Assembly (NCBI RefSeq): GCF_001640805.2
Contig: NC_066844.1
Location: forward strand, 14,933,543-14,997,542
Direction: 5' to 3'
DNA length: 64,000 bases
Source: Lates calcarifer
Lineage: Eukaryota > Chordata > Actinopteri > Centropomidae
The notes beneath the pieces are model-generated. The model was not told where the DNA came from, searched no databases, and saw only the letters and a program-made list of their open reading frames with translations. The position numbers and the translations under genes are program-made. Positions 52,901 to 64,000 of the stretch are shown piece by piece. Position 1 is the stretch's first letter. The number at the start of each line of letters is the position of its first letter.

Positions 52901-53454
52901 AGGAGGTGATAGGGACCTAGTGTAGGCTGGGGTCTCTGCTGCAGAGCGAGGGGAGGGCAGGGGGAGTCAAAGTCACAGAAAAGCCTTTGTTCACCACCTG
53001 CTGCCTCACTCTCAGCTGGAATTCCATTTGTTCCCTCACCGGAATGAAATGGCATTGATTGTTGGTTCAGATGTCTGGTAGGAGGGAGGGGCTGGGAAAC
53101 AAGGAAAGAGAGGAGAGAGAGAAGAGGATGCAGAGAGAGAAATAAAGGAAGAGGCAGATGGACAGGGATAGAGACAGGCAGACAGGGATGGTGGGGGAAA
53201 AAAAAAGATGGGCAGGAGTGAACAGAGAGAAATGCAGGAGAAGTGTGAGCGTTCTGCAAATCTATGATAGGACTTAAAAGGGAGAAGAACAGAGAGAGAA
53301 GGGAAAATGTAGGATAAAAGAAGGAAAGCTGGGCATCAGTGCCATGTAAGCAGGTGGTGTCTGTGGCAGGCTCATCCTCAGATCCTCCTCAGTGGGATAC
53401 CTCATCAGCATTCCTACCTCAAATTTAACTATTATCAGAGAGTGGAGGAAGGGA
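49961..53454. other. Intron 2 segment, no genes recognised
   Basis: CT-rich stretch at about 50340-50365 and GA-rich minus-strand-like purine DNA at 53100-53320. No exon or named element. Confidence 0.4.
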
Positions 53455-53590
53455 GGGTCTCGGTGGCTCGGAGGGATTAAGTGCTCGCTGTGTAATCATG
53501 ACATCGTAGCTTTGAGTCTTGCAGCCTTCATCGTGTACTCCCTGTCAATTTTCCTAGAATACTGTAAAGGAAATCAGAAATAAGCAAACC
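53455..53590 (+). mobile_element. tRNA-derived SINE relic
   Basis: An A-box-like tggctcggaggg (53464-53475) and a decayed B box (gctttgagtct, about 53510-53520) are spaced as in a tRNA head. The body with gcagccttcatcgtgtactc and ccctgtcaattttcc matches a SINE type I recognise from percomorph genomes. It is related to the minus-strand copy at 7136-7256 and no longer looks Pol III competent. Confidence 0.55.
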
Positions 53591-54625
53591 TACATTACGT
53601 ACATTATCACACTGCAGTATAAGGTGGCACTAAGGAAGTTGTAAATGGAATCAGTCTCATATTAATAATTGGAATATTAAAAGTAGATTGAGTGGTATTT
53701 AATGATGATGTCTTCTGCACAAGGTAGAGGTGATATCATGCATGTATCTTCATATTCTCTGCTTGATTAGTCAAGTGTAAATTTATTGTAAATGATAAAT
53801 TACTTACATAGTTTCTTGCCTGTGGAAAAACACATTTAGAGCACAGACAATCTGATGTCAACTATACTTGACACATCTTTGTAAAGTCAAGTATAAAACT
53901 ATTATATAGGCATACACAAGAGGTATAATGATCGCTTTTCATGTGGCATTTCTCAGAATTGTATTCAGACTAACAATCATAGAGATGAAATTGAAACTTT
54001 TAGGTTATTTGACAAGTTTTCAATGAGAAAGAATAAGCTGAAGTTCACCATGTTGACCCTTGTTTCTCGGTATTCTCTACATTGTTAGTCTGTGGAATGA
54101 CTCTGATAGCCAATTTTTCAAAAAGCAAAGAAAAAAAAACACAAGCATGTGTTAAGTTTCACTCCCACATTCAGGGCAGACAATATACTCTTTCTAACTC
54201 GTTAAAGATCTTGCTGGCTTTCTTCAAATTAAAAATGCAAGGTTATTCAGCTGGCATATTTGTTTGCTTTGGTTCCGTTACACCTCATTGCTCCTTGGTT
54301 TTGTTTTCATTTGTTGTTGATCACCTCATAACATGAAAACATCTACTATTTGCAACCCCACACAAAAATAAGCAGGTTTATGAAATGATATTGTCTCCAT
54401 ATTTGATTTATTTGATTTGAAACACAGTTTGTTCGTTCTCGTGATTTGTGAGGGGAAAACTGCTGCAGAAACAATTCTAACATGATATGTTTTGTATTTT
54501 GAAGATCATAGCTACTATTATGTCTAAGCCAGCCCTTGCCTAGTTAGACTCAACTACAAGCTTTTTCGATCACTTATCGATCACTTATTCCGTTCTGATT
54601 CTTCGTCTTTTTTCAGCCTGTGCAA

Positions 54626-54742
54626 GCCAAAATAGCTCAGCTGGGGGAGTGTCAGACTGAAGCTCGAAAGGTCCCTGGTTCGATCGTGGGTTTCAGCAGC
54701 TGAGGTGTTTAGTCACTGTGGATAAAAGTAAATGAGTAATCA
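54626..54742 (+). mobile_element. tRNA-Phe-derived SINE with an L2-like tail
   Basis: The 73-base head (54626-54698) aligns along its whole length with vertebrate tRNA-Phe. It keeps the A box tagctcagctgg (54633-54644), the anticodon GAA (54659-54661) and a B box ggttcgatc (54677-54685). Mismatches break the acceptor stem (positions 3-70, 4-69), two anticodon-stem pairs and the T stem, so it is not a working tRNA. The 3' part gtggataaaagtaaatgag (from about 54719) resembles the GGATAAAAGCGTCTGCTAAATG tail that fish SINEs share with their LINE partners. That favours a SINE over a lone tRNA pseudogene. Confidence 0.75.
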
Positions 54743-55475
54743 CCTGATTTGTGCTTTGATCATAGAATACAATTTTGAGATATTAGCCCAAAATATGTTA
54801 CCAGTTTAAGCATCAACTGTTGAAAGCAAAGAGGAAAAGGGAACTGTTACAAGACTTTTTTGCAGTGTTAAAGGTAGGCAGAGAGACAAGTGTACTTATT
54901 GGCCTTTGTTAAGCCTCTCAGGATAGCTAAACTTCACCACTAATATCAACTAATCAACTATCGACTAATATCAACACGCGACCTTTTGATTGGTTGAGCT
55001 GAGGGCTGCCAAACAGGTCATATTCAGGGCAAGAATATCCCCAAACAAAATGATCTTTCCTCTGAGACTTCCAAGCCTGGTCACTCCCCAGCCAAGCATA
55101 CGGAGGATTTGTGACAACAAGAGGGCTGAATATTCAGCCATTAAAAATCACTTATTGAAATGTATTCTACCACTCCTTAGCTCAGCATCCTCCTTGCTGT
55201 AGCTTGTAGTGTAACACAAGCTCACAGACGGTTTCCCAGGGAGACATATTTTGTTACATTTTTGTAAATGTGAAAGGCAAATTCAGCTGAGCTCTGAAGA
55301 TGTCCTATTGTGTATGGTTTTACATGCAGGCAGCACACCTGTGGGTGTTTCAGCTTACAGAAAACATGCAGCAGGGAATTCTATAGAAAGAAAATGCCTG
55401 TATGGAGGACATAAAAGCAAAGTGGTCAAATGTCTGTGCTGGAGAGCACAGTTCTACCTTTACCCTGAAACCCAC

Positions 55476-55478
<3 letters not shown>

Positions 55479-55512
<34 letters not shown>
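55479..55512. repeat. (CT)17 microsatellite
   Basis: Perfect CT dinucleotide run of 34 bases. Confidence 0.95.
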
Positions 55513-55515
<3 letters not shown>

Positions 55516-56644
55516 TTTATTTTTTTACTTTTCCCCTTGTTTCTTCTGTCTGCCAGTCCAAACTATTGCGTTCCCTCTCCTCTTTTCTCCAGGGAGATAT
55601 GGTTGACATGCCAGGGGCTAAAGGGAATTTGTTCTGCACATCAAGTATGCATCATCTTGCTGTTTCTGTAGGCAGCGCCTCCAGAAAATGTGAAGCAGAC
55701 AGAACAGCATATATAAACATATTGCAGTGTGGCCATTCTCCCCGCTAGAATCGGGAATTCAGTTTAGTTAGAAGAAGCGTTCCACGTATCTGGTTATTGG
55801 ATTTAGCAGGACGATGAGCATTCTGATCAATGGTGCTGTGCCACTGGTGTTGTTGGGCAAATAAACGTCCAATGATGACACTAACCAAGCAATAAGACAC
55901 AGGATCATGTTGTCAACACACCCTGACGTCTGAAATGCCTACGCACCGATATACTATCCGCTTAATGGGGATTGAATTTGACAAGCCCTGCTACATGTGC
56001 ATGTTCACATGGGTGAACAGTTGTGTGTGGGTAAGCTTCCATATATGCTGTTATGTGAGCATAATCAGGTTTATGCATGTAGGAGATTTAAAGAAGGACT
56101 GGGCAGCTAATTACACTGAGAGAAAGAAAAAGCGTTTGATAACCTGATGGCTCCACTGCGCGTAGACAAGAAACATTTCTCCCAGTTGGAACAGTGCCTG
56201 GGACTCTGGATAGATTAATAATGAACTGTGCATTTATAATTCTGCTGACTCATTGAAAAACAGTACGGCTGCAGCAGGGGGCAACATCTGTGGTTTTGTT
56301 TTTTTTTTTTCCCTACTACAAAAAGACAGTTTTTCTGGGGGATAAGATGAGGTGGAGACAGAATTAAAAAAAAAAAAAAAGAAAAAAAAAGAAGGGGGTT
56401 GGGTTATTACAAGGTCAATTCCATTAAAAAACGCCTCAGGATGAATGTATGGCCCAGAGCTGCTGGGCATGCTGGGGCTTGCCTTTCATCAATCACCAGC
56501 TCTTATGTTATGGCCGTGACACAGGAAGCATGGGGGGGGGGCTGATTTGAGTATTGCCATATTTCTGAACGAGTGCTGTGACTGACAGCTTTGGACAGAA
56601 GAGCCCACAAAATGTTATGGATTTTATTATTTACATATTTAGTC
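55513..56644. other. Intron 2 segment with poly(T)/poly(A) tracts
   Basis: T run at 56299-56310 and interrupted A runs at 56366-56390, which could be tails of old retroelements, but no body is recognisable. No gene supported. Confidence 0.4.
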
Positions 56645-56965
56645 CCATAAAAAGAACAAAGCCAACAATGATGATGTGCATGTATCATACTAACAAGTAT
56701 TGCATGGGCAGCTTGTTCCTCTGTACCATAGGACTCCACTGTTGCCAAAAAACTATTAACACATCAGTGAGCCTCACAGTTGCACTTGGTGTTACTTCTT
56801 CATTACCACATGGCCTGTAGTTAGTTAACCATTCATGCCACAGTCATGCTAATCACCAGTGCACCAATGTAGTGCTGAAATAATCTTAAATTTATTATTT
56901 ACTCTATGATAACATTAGCTAGAAACTACAAGTACAGCTGTTACAGGAAATTACTGAGCCTTTTA
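56645..56965 (+). repeat. Dispersed repeat, copy 2 of 2 (family unnamed)
   Basis: Partner of 24195-24490 in the same orientation. It shares ctaacaagtattgc, cctctgtaccata, cactgttgcc, atcagtgagcctcac, gttgcactt and tcattacca in order, then agaaactaca with ggaaatta further 3'. No coding capacity seen. Confidence 0.6.
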
Positions 56966-59900
56966 AAAACATGACCTACCTTCACAAGAAGCCAGTGGGC
57001 TTGGCACTGAGTGGCACAGTTGGTTTTGGTATTTTAATGGCATTTGTTGGTAAAAAAATGACCAGCTTTAGCCTTCAATCACAGTGTCATAACCATTTGT
57101 ATACACTTGTATTATCAGAGCTGTTGTTGTGATTATACTATACATCATTCTGTTATAATTATTTCAGTTTCTTTTCTGTATGTCCCATAATGGGTTTTAT
57201 TCATACACACTGTATAAATATATAAGTTAATTGTAATATTTATGTATATTTATATGTATGAGGCAGGTGTCAGTTATTTCTTGCAATGGACAGTGTAAGC
57301 AGACATGGGTGTTTGTTGTGAGAAAGACAGAAAAATAGAGGGCTAATGTGTGAGTCAGATATTCGTCTTTGACAGATGGAGGGAAGGAGGTGGTGAACCT
57401 GTGTGTGAGAAAGTGCTATAGGTGGATGTGGATCTCCACTGGAAAGACAGTGTTAATAATAACAACATGCTGGCAGAAAACACCATTCTTCTCTACTCCT
57501 GCAGTTTGAGCAGGTTCATGATTTGAGTGCAGATAATCAAATTTCTATTGTTGTATGTGATGAAACCCCAGTGCAGCAAGCAGCAGGAGTTCCAATGAAC
57601 AGGAGATATATTTGCTATACCACCTAACTGTGGCCTACCTATAGCTCTATAGCTATAGGTGACCACCTTTGAGAAGCAGCGGGTGTTCATTGTGCCTTAT
57701 GTATATTCTGACTGCACAAACAACTACACTTTGTATATGATTTGGTTTTCACGCTGCTGAAAAGCCCAGAATTTACTTTTAGACAATGGAAACTGTGCAT
57801 GTTGTATAGACTGTGGGTCATGGGAGAATTATCTTCTAAATTATATCACAATTTTTGTATTTGAATATATTGTCAGAAAGGGTAGGCGAACTGCAATTTG
57901 GTGGAGTTTTTTTTTCCTTAGCTGAAATTTTCAAGCCTGATTTGTTGATTGTTTCTGTGATAATAATTGTTACCCTCAACCTGCAAACTGCTCTGGGCAG
58001 ATTGTCATCACATTTTGTAGGAACAGCCCAATAGATGAAGAACAGAATAGAATATGACAGAATACAATAGAATAGGAGATTTACTTTTTCTTATTTGCAA
58101 TTTAAATTCTTAATTGGTGGAGGTACTTAGTGCTGGACTTGGGTCATTATTCTTCTCTGCTTGCTAAAAAGTTAGAGTTTTTTTTTTCCTCCTATTGACC
58201 CAGCACTATCAGTAACACATCCTTCCTTCTCCACTCGACCGCCCAGTGGAACCAGCAAGACTCCAGGGAGAAGACAACCTCTCCAATGGCCAATTACACC
58301 ATTAATTGCTTATCAGATCCAATTTGGGATTGCAGTAAATGAAGCAAAGTATTCTCTGCTGTGTGTGTGAGAGAGAGAGTATGCGTGTGTATCTAACTGT
58401 GGTAGGCTCAACGCAGTGTGTTGCCCCTGTCATCCCCAATCAGTGGAATTGAAACACCTAATTGCCGAGCTCCCACTCGTTTGCCTTCCAAAACAGTCCT
58501 TTGTTTGTCTAATCAGACTCTCTCACACACACACAGAGTTGGATACTGTGATGCACCAGGACTTCTTTGTGGAAGCACTTGCACATGCTACACACACAAG
58601 CACATCGCTGCATATTACTAGTTCACTTTCTGAGATATAATGCGAAACATATTGAAATAGAAGGGGAAATATACATAGCTCTGGTGGGAGGTGGAGTAAT
58701 TGATGAAGAGCTTTTTGTTTTACAGCCACTGCCATATGTGTATATGCTGACACATGCTTTAATTAATAAGAGGGCATTAGAGAGCCTCTTTACTCTCAGC
58801 CTCTGCTGCCTCTAAGTTTGTCTGTGGTGCTAGTGGTGTTGGGTATCCCTAACAAGATTAGAGACACCACTTTGTTTGCCTTGCCATGGTGTTTAATTTT
58901 TGAGCTAGTGTTTTTTTTTTCGCTTTTCTTGCACCACCAACTCAACTCTTCAACTCTTCATAAATGTATGAATAAATAAACAGTGCTGACTTGAACTTGA
59001 ACTCCTATTGATCCTCCTCATCCTCTCTGCCTGTAACCCAACCAAACTGTAATGAACCATGTGAAGATTAGGCTAATTGGACCACGGCAGGTGAAGAGTT
59101 CAGTCTATCTCTATCCTCCCTAATGCACATCTTCTCCTGGCAGAACACACATGGAGACACAATCTAAATGTCCACACACATGCACAGACATAGACAAAAA
59201 CACACAAACACCTTGCTCGTCTAGCATAATAACCTGGCGGTTTTATAAGATGTCTCATTATACCTGCAATTGACTCATAGGAGACATAACTGTTGATGCA
59301 TTCAGGGGTGTTGTGTCAATTTTTGATAGAGTTTCCGACTGATTTATTTTCTCAGGGAAAGTGAATCGATGGAAATCTCATTAAGGTAGAAGGTAAAGGT
59401 CACAGCAGATGTGTAAATGAACGCCCCAGTGGTTCTTAACACAGTCTCTATATAGTTTCAAAGGTGCACAGGTGACTTATGCACTGCAGACTGTAGGATG
59501 ACGCAGAGCAAACTTTGTATTACTTTACAAAGTCTGGGAGTTCAGGACAGACTTTATTGAGGTTCAGGACAAAGTTTATTTAGAATTATACAGTATAGTC
59601 ACCCACTGTATTATCATAGCAGTGATGGCACACTAAATTAATTCACTCAGTATATACAAAGTATAAAATATGATCATTTTTTATGTTGAGTGGAAACATT
59701 GTGAACCATGTTTATTATTTATTTTATTTTAATATTTCAAAAAAGTGCTGGGCAGTTCAGGTTAACACTGAGAACAACAAAAAATTCTTTAAAGCTCACA
59801 CTGCCTGCATCGTGCTGTCGCTCTGCCCTCTGTTTTCATCTAACTCTACAGTTAGTTTTATGGTTTGTTCATTTCAAGACCAAATCTGATCTGTAAAGTT

Positions 59901-60030
59901 TCATCCTGTTGCTCCTGCAGTGTTTTGTGTGTGAATTCTTGGGCAGCTAAAAAACCTGTAACGACTCGTCCACTGACATTCCGTGAGTCGAGTCAAAGTC
60001 TTCCTGAGCGATGCATCGAATAGTCAACAT
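56966..60030. other. Intron 2 segment, no genes recognised
   Basis: AT-rich with an agaatagaata-type patch at about 58046-58075 and cttgaacttgaact at about 58990-59003, both of which look like decayed retroelement tails without bodies. No exon found. Confidence 0.4.
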
Positions 60031-60234
60031 TTAGGGGGCAGCCACTAGAACCAAGTCTATCAAAATACTGTCAGTCTCCCATAGGCACAAAGAAAGTACA
60101 GCTGTGATCACCTATCACTTAGCCAAGGATATGGCCTGTCCCATATCAGGCACCATTTCCTGTTCTGCTCATCTTGTGTATCAGGTAAACAAATGCAAAA
60201 AACATCATTTATTTCCAGAATCGTGCAGCCCTAA
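60031..60234. mobile_element. Possible short DNA transposon (MITE-like)
   Basis: The right end, read on the minus strand, starts TTAGGGCTGCACGATT (complement of 60219-60234), a terminal motif familiar from fish DNA transposons. The left limit is set at ttagggggcagcc (60031-60043), which is only loosely similar, so the pairing of the two ends is uncertain. Confidence 0.3.
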
Positions 60235-60404
60235 CGTGACCCCAAATGAATGTTAATGTTACTCTGCGTCGGCTCGATGTGTACATAGACAACTCTTTCC
60301 TAATATGTTCACCCTATACGTTTTATGAGGTCAAAACAAAGAGACTGAAAGTTTATGCCGTTTATGTTCTGCTTGTGTTTCCCTAACATGCTTCAGTTTC
60401 CACT

Positions 60405-60570
60405 CACAGTTGAATGAATTTGAGATGTGTGAATGTGAGTGTAAATGTAATGTCTATCTGTGATAAACAGGTGACCTGCTTAGATTGTTTTCCTGACTTT
60501 TGTCTAGTGCATGCTGGGAAAGACCATGTGACCACGAGAAGGGTAGAAAGGATAGTAAAAAGCAAGTTAA
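60405..60570 (+). repeat. Dispersed teleost repeat relic
   Basis: The order gtgtgaatgtgagtgtaaat, ctgtgataaacaggtgacct, agtgcatgctgggaaag and gtgacca ... aggatag ... gttaag follows a repeat very common in fish (typically ggcgacctgtccagggtgta ... tgcatgctgggataggctcc). It is clearly degraded. I do not name the family with certainty. Confidence 0.55.
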
Positions 60571-62012
60571 GCTGATTGCCACTTGCTGCATTTGTCAAGA
60601 GGCGCTACTGAGAGTGCATCAACCAGGCTCCTAAACTGTTTCATCAATTGTTCAGATATTGCAGGGACTCTGCAAATGTGAGGAAATAGCAGGAACTGGC
60701 ACTTAAATGCAGCTCCTGTGCTTCAAGGCAAGACTGCTTTTCATTTTTTGAAGTGTGTGGCTATCCGTACGGTATTCATATTATGTTTTAGTTTTTCATT
60801 TCTGACGGAAAATGTGGTGAGGTCTCCAGGGGAGTTCAGCATGTTCTAGACTGTTAAAAGACCCCAGACCTGGATAAGTCCCAGCGAACTCTGTGACTAG
60901 ATGCCCTGAGGGGACAAATATTTCTCAGACTCAATCCTCCTAAAAGAGGAGTTTTTGGTCAAGAGCTGTTACTCATTCTATTCCCCTACCTCCTTGCCTA
61001 CACTCATTTCTGCTTCTCTTTGGTGTCTTTCTCAGTCTCTCGCTCCAGTGGCAATGTGACAAGTGAACAATGATTCATATGCAGTGAGTCCACATGTCTT
61101 GTGAGCCCCACTGAAGTCACCAGTCCCCTCCCCACACCCCATCACCATCACACATCCCATCTCACAGCGCCCTCCTGCACACCCATACACACCTTGCTTT
61201 GGGATAGTTGTGAATTTTATTTCAGTGGTGTGAAGCTAGCAGCATATGAGGAGACACAGGGGGAGAGAAAGCTGTGATGTTTACACATCTCAGATAAATG
61301 ACTGTGCTGTTTGCTTTAATAACCACACTGAATGCAGAGACACATGTAATTGCTTTGATGTTGCTCTGATGGCTACAAATAATGGCACTCTCCATGATTA
61401 TGGAGTCGGTTAGGTGCTGGAGGCGCACACACAGGCCTGTGTGGACAGACTCGGTGCTTGTGCAGGCAAGTGTACGTGAGAATTCCCCCATCCCTCACCT
61501 CCTTTAGTTTTTTTGTCTGGGTCTCCACCCCAAGGGCTTGATTTAGATGAAATGTCACTTTTAATGGAAAATTTGATGGAAGCAAAACAACAACTTGGAA
61601 TATTGCTTGTGTAAGTAGCGGGAATGGAGGCAAGTGCCAGGGCAATGTCAGCGGCAGGGGTTGTTTCTCCCTTGATTGTACTCTTTTGGAATTCATTGGT
61701 TGCCTGTATGATATTAGTGTTGTAGCAAATGTAGCCCCTAGGCAGGCAGGGCAACTGGCACATTGCTACTCTTTATAGATGAGTGTGCCAGGAGGAAATG
61801 CGTTTGTAGCCTGGCCCCGCTGTGGACTCAGTGTGGAGCAAGCTGAAGGGGGAGTGGACGGTGGCGATAAGTGCTGCAGTAGCTCATCATATCTGCCCTT
61901 TCTTCTCTTGTTTTCATCTCACTTACTTCTTGTCTTAATTGCTTTCATATCATGAATTTGTATGAGTTGCACTCACATTAATGAGACACAAACCTCCCTG
62001 GCAAGACAACGT

Positions 62013-62013
<1 letters not shown>
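60571..62013. other. Intron 2 segment, no genes recognised
   Basis: Ordinary intronic sequence with CA/CCCA-rich patch near 61120-61190. No exon or element. Confidence 0.4.

Positions 62014-62045
<32 letters not shown>
62014..62045. repeat. Poly(T) tract (32 bases)
   Basis: The longest homopolymer in the window; could mark the tail of a minus-strand retrocopy, but no body is recognisable. Confidence 0.95.
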
Positions 62046-62048
<3 letters not shown>

Positions 62049-64000
62049 CTATTAGCTTTGGTATCCAAACTTTGCTGCTGAAACACTTCACTTATGTCTC
62101 TCTGCATCAAACCAGTGGGTAGTTCTTAATGACATCGGTGGAGCAAATGATCATGGCATGGCACAAGGGACTCCAAGACCTCCTTTGGACCCCTTGTTTG
62201 CAGCAGTGCAGATAAAAGCGTCAGTATCATGTATTTAGCCTGCTGTGCAATTTTGTGTTTCTATAGTAACTCTGGCCACACAGAATTCCCATTTGGCAGC
62301 GTAGTAATTAATTTATCTCTATTGATCTCTTGTATCCCTCAAGCCTTTCAGCAGGGTGGCCTGAAAGCTGAAAGCTGCATTGTTGATTGAATGCACAGTC
62401 TATCTTCAGATGCGATCACAAATCAGTCCTCATAGGGGAATAGCTGAGAGCAGGCCAGATTATGTTCTTTCATGCTGCAGTGGTAATGATTCATTTCATC
62501 GTACAAGACACAAGTGACTGTAATTGCAGGTTTGGTACTGGGCAACAGCCTCTGCACTGCTCATGGTCATGTATACTGTCAGGGCAGGGACTCAACTGCA
62601 GGAGTAGGCATTTAAGGCACAGCATACATAGCAGACTCCAGCTTATTCCCCGTGTTTTGCTTGTGATGCATTTTGGCATAGAGGGGCAAGATGCTTCAGG
62701 TTCAGATTTTTATAATAAGCTGTTCCTGCCAGCTCACAGCACAGTCTGACATTTACTTAGAGCAGGGCAAATAAGGATAGAGAAAAAAATGAAAGAATAT
62801 TTGCCTAAGGACCTTCAAACTCCCTTCTTGCCTCCTGCCCCTCCTTCTACTTCATATCTTTTTGAACTTCTCACTTTCCAGGTATAATGTTTCTAATACG
62901 TATCTTCGACAGGTAGGAGGCACCCCTGGCAAACAGATGAAAAGAAATTATCTTATATACCTGCGCAAAACATCTCAGGGATGCAGAGTTCCAGTGCACG
63001 TCCAGTGCAGTGCAGAAAGATGTTTGGATAGAAACCATTGTATTCATTACCTACTCTGTAATGCAGAGGAAAAATCTCAAGTCATGAACCTGCCTTACGT
63101 CTCTGGGAAAATATAAATTTAACTTGCAGTCATTTTGATGTTAGTGAATCTGTCTCTCCACTTAAGTTTCCCATCTTAACCCAGGGGGGGCAGCTTTGGG
63201 AAATAAATAGCTATCAAAGAAAAGAAAATGAGAGAGAGGAGGAGACAAATCTGGAGAAGAATGATGGGGGCAGTAATAGTAGTAGACAACTCAATGGGAG
63301 GCAAAAAAAAAAGTCTAACTAAATGCAGCAGAAGCAAGATGGAGATGGGAAAAAAAGTGATGATAGCTCACCTTATGTCAGAGTCTGTGACAGAAATGAC
63401 TTGGAAGTTTGGAGACCGGCGTTGTCATGGAAACTGATTTTTTTTTTTTTTTTTGTGCTGCTGACAGGCGAGGGTGGGGTAGGGTGGAGGGGGCTCTTTG
63501 TGTTTTTCCTGTGGATGACAATGCCCGCCGATAAAGATGTCATCCTGAGAAAAATAGGTGTTGGTCGTCAATGGCCCTGAGTGCTGACATTGCCTTTGCT
63601 GAAGCCGTATTGTCCTGGGCAGTCCACTGAGGATTCTAGAGGCTGCTCTAGTGTATCTCTCTTTTCTTTGAAATTTGAAGAGTGCTTCCCACAGGGCCTG
63701 TTTAAGATAACATACTGCAAGACTGGAGATGTGACATGTTATGAACTGTGGCAAAAAGATACAGTTCTGCCTTTCATATTTGATGAGGAGCGTGGGATGC
63801 GGGGCGACTGAGCGGTGTGAAAGCAAAAGAAAGAGAAGTCAACTGTCCTCTTATCGTGAATTCAGTCCTTGTAACCACACAACTAATATACTCAAGGAGA
63901 AGGATAATAAAACTCATTACTATTAGATCAGGATTAGGGGAAGGATTGCTCCGTAATCCTTCTACCAACACTCACACCATGAATCTTCCAGAATATTCCA
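62046..64000. other. Intron 2 segment to the window end, no genes recognised
   Basis: Includes a T run at 63438-63454. Several overlapping short open frames on both strands lack domains. No cadherin exon 3 is seen. Confidence 0.4.

Larger units (their letters stand above)
4785..64000 (+). other. Cadherin intron 2, 5' part (continues past the window)
   Basis: The donor gtacgt at 4785 opens an intron with no credible exon 3 in the remaining 59 kb. Exon 3 of a classical cadherin should begin by completing a split valine codon and encode a K-F-x-x-C motif, and no open frame in the window shows this. A very large intron 2 is established for vertebrate classical cadherins such as CDH1 and CDH2, and cadherin intron 2 is known to carry enhancers. 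The contents listed separately are repeats, transposon relics and candidate regulatory blocks. A small unrecognised exon or a nested non-coding transcript cannot be excluded. Confidence 0.75.

Noticed and set aside
54626..54698. Functional tRNA-Phe gene
   Set aside because: Acceptor, anticodon and T stems carry unpaired bases, and a SINE-like tail follows; it is a SINE head or pseudogene.
55251..55748. 165-codon open frame with a Leu-Ser repeat
   Set aside because: The repeat is the translated (CT)n microsatellite, and the rest shows no family resemblance.
1..64000. CRISPR array, bacterial operon or prophage
   Set aside because: No regularly spaced repeats with unique spacers and no bacterial-type coding density; exon/intron structure and SINEs show vertebrate nuclear DNA.

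Overview
The window looks like teleost fish nuclear DNA, probably from a spiny-rayed (percomorph-type) species. It is AT-rich, has spliceosomal exon/intron signals and many long (CA)n, (TA)n and poly(A/T) tracts, and carries remnants of fish transposons (hAT, Tc1/mariner) and tRNA-derived SINEs. There is no bacterial gene organisation. Long open frames are rare, and none outside the two exons below looks like a real protein.

I can support one protein-coding gene, on the + strand: a type I (classical) cadherin, most likely cdh4 (R-cadherin), with cdh2 (N-cadherin) as the main alternative. A TATA-less promoter/5' UTR region with a CCAAT box lies at about 3120-3351. Exon 1 (3352-3405) encodes an 18-residue signal peptide. 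A 1.27 kb intron follows. Exon 2 (4673-4784) encodes the start of the cadherin prodomain. Both exons have good splice sites, and their phases (0, then 1) are those of classical cadherins. From 4785 to the end of the window everything is intron 2, more than 59 kb. I find no exon 3, so the gene continues beyond the window.

The 3.35 kb upstream of the gene is intergenic and begins with the terminal part of a hAT-type transposon (ends at 235) and a short duplicated repeat. Intron 2 holds three kinds of material. (1) Transposon relics: a broken Tc1/mariner element (about 37530-38420), probable DNA-transposon ends (about 39940 and 60234), a tRNA-Phe-derived SINE (54626-54742), two copies of another tRNA-type SINE (7136-7256 minus, 53455-53590 plus), and several unnamed dispersed repeats, including two pairs whose copies can be aligned within the window. 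(2) Simple repeats. (3) Repeat-poor stretches dense in homeodomain/POU-type motifs, some locally CpG-rich, which are my best candidates for conserved intronic enhancers: about 23275-23365, 26335-26440, 31590-31860, 32480-32740, 35310-35485, 43960-44115 and 49630-49960.

I saw no CRISPR array, operon, functional RNA gene or evidently new protein system. Family assignments of repeats and the enhancer calls rest on recognition by eye and need alignment to confirm.
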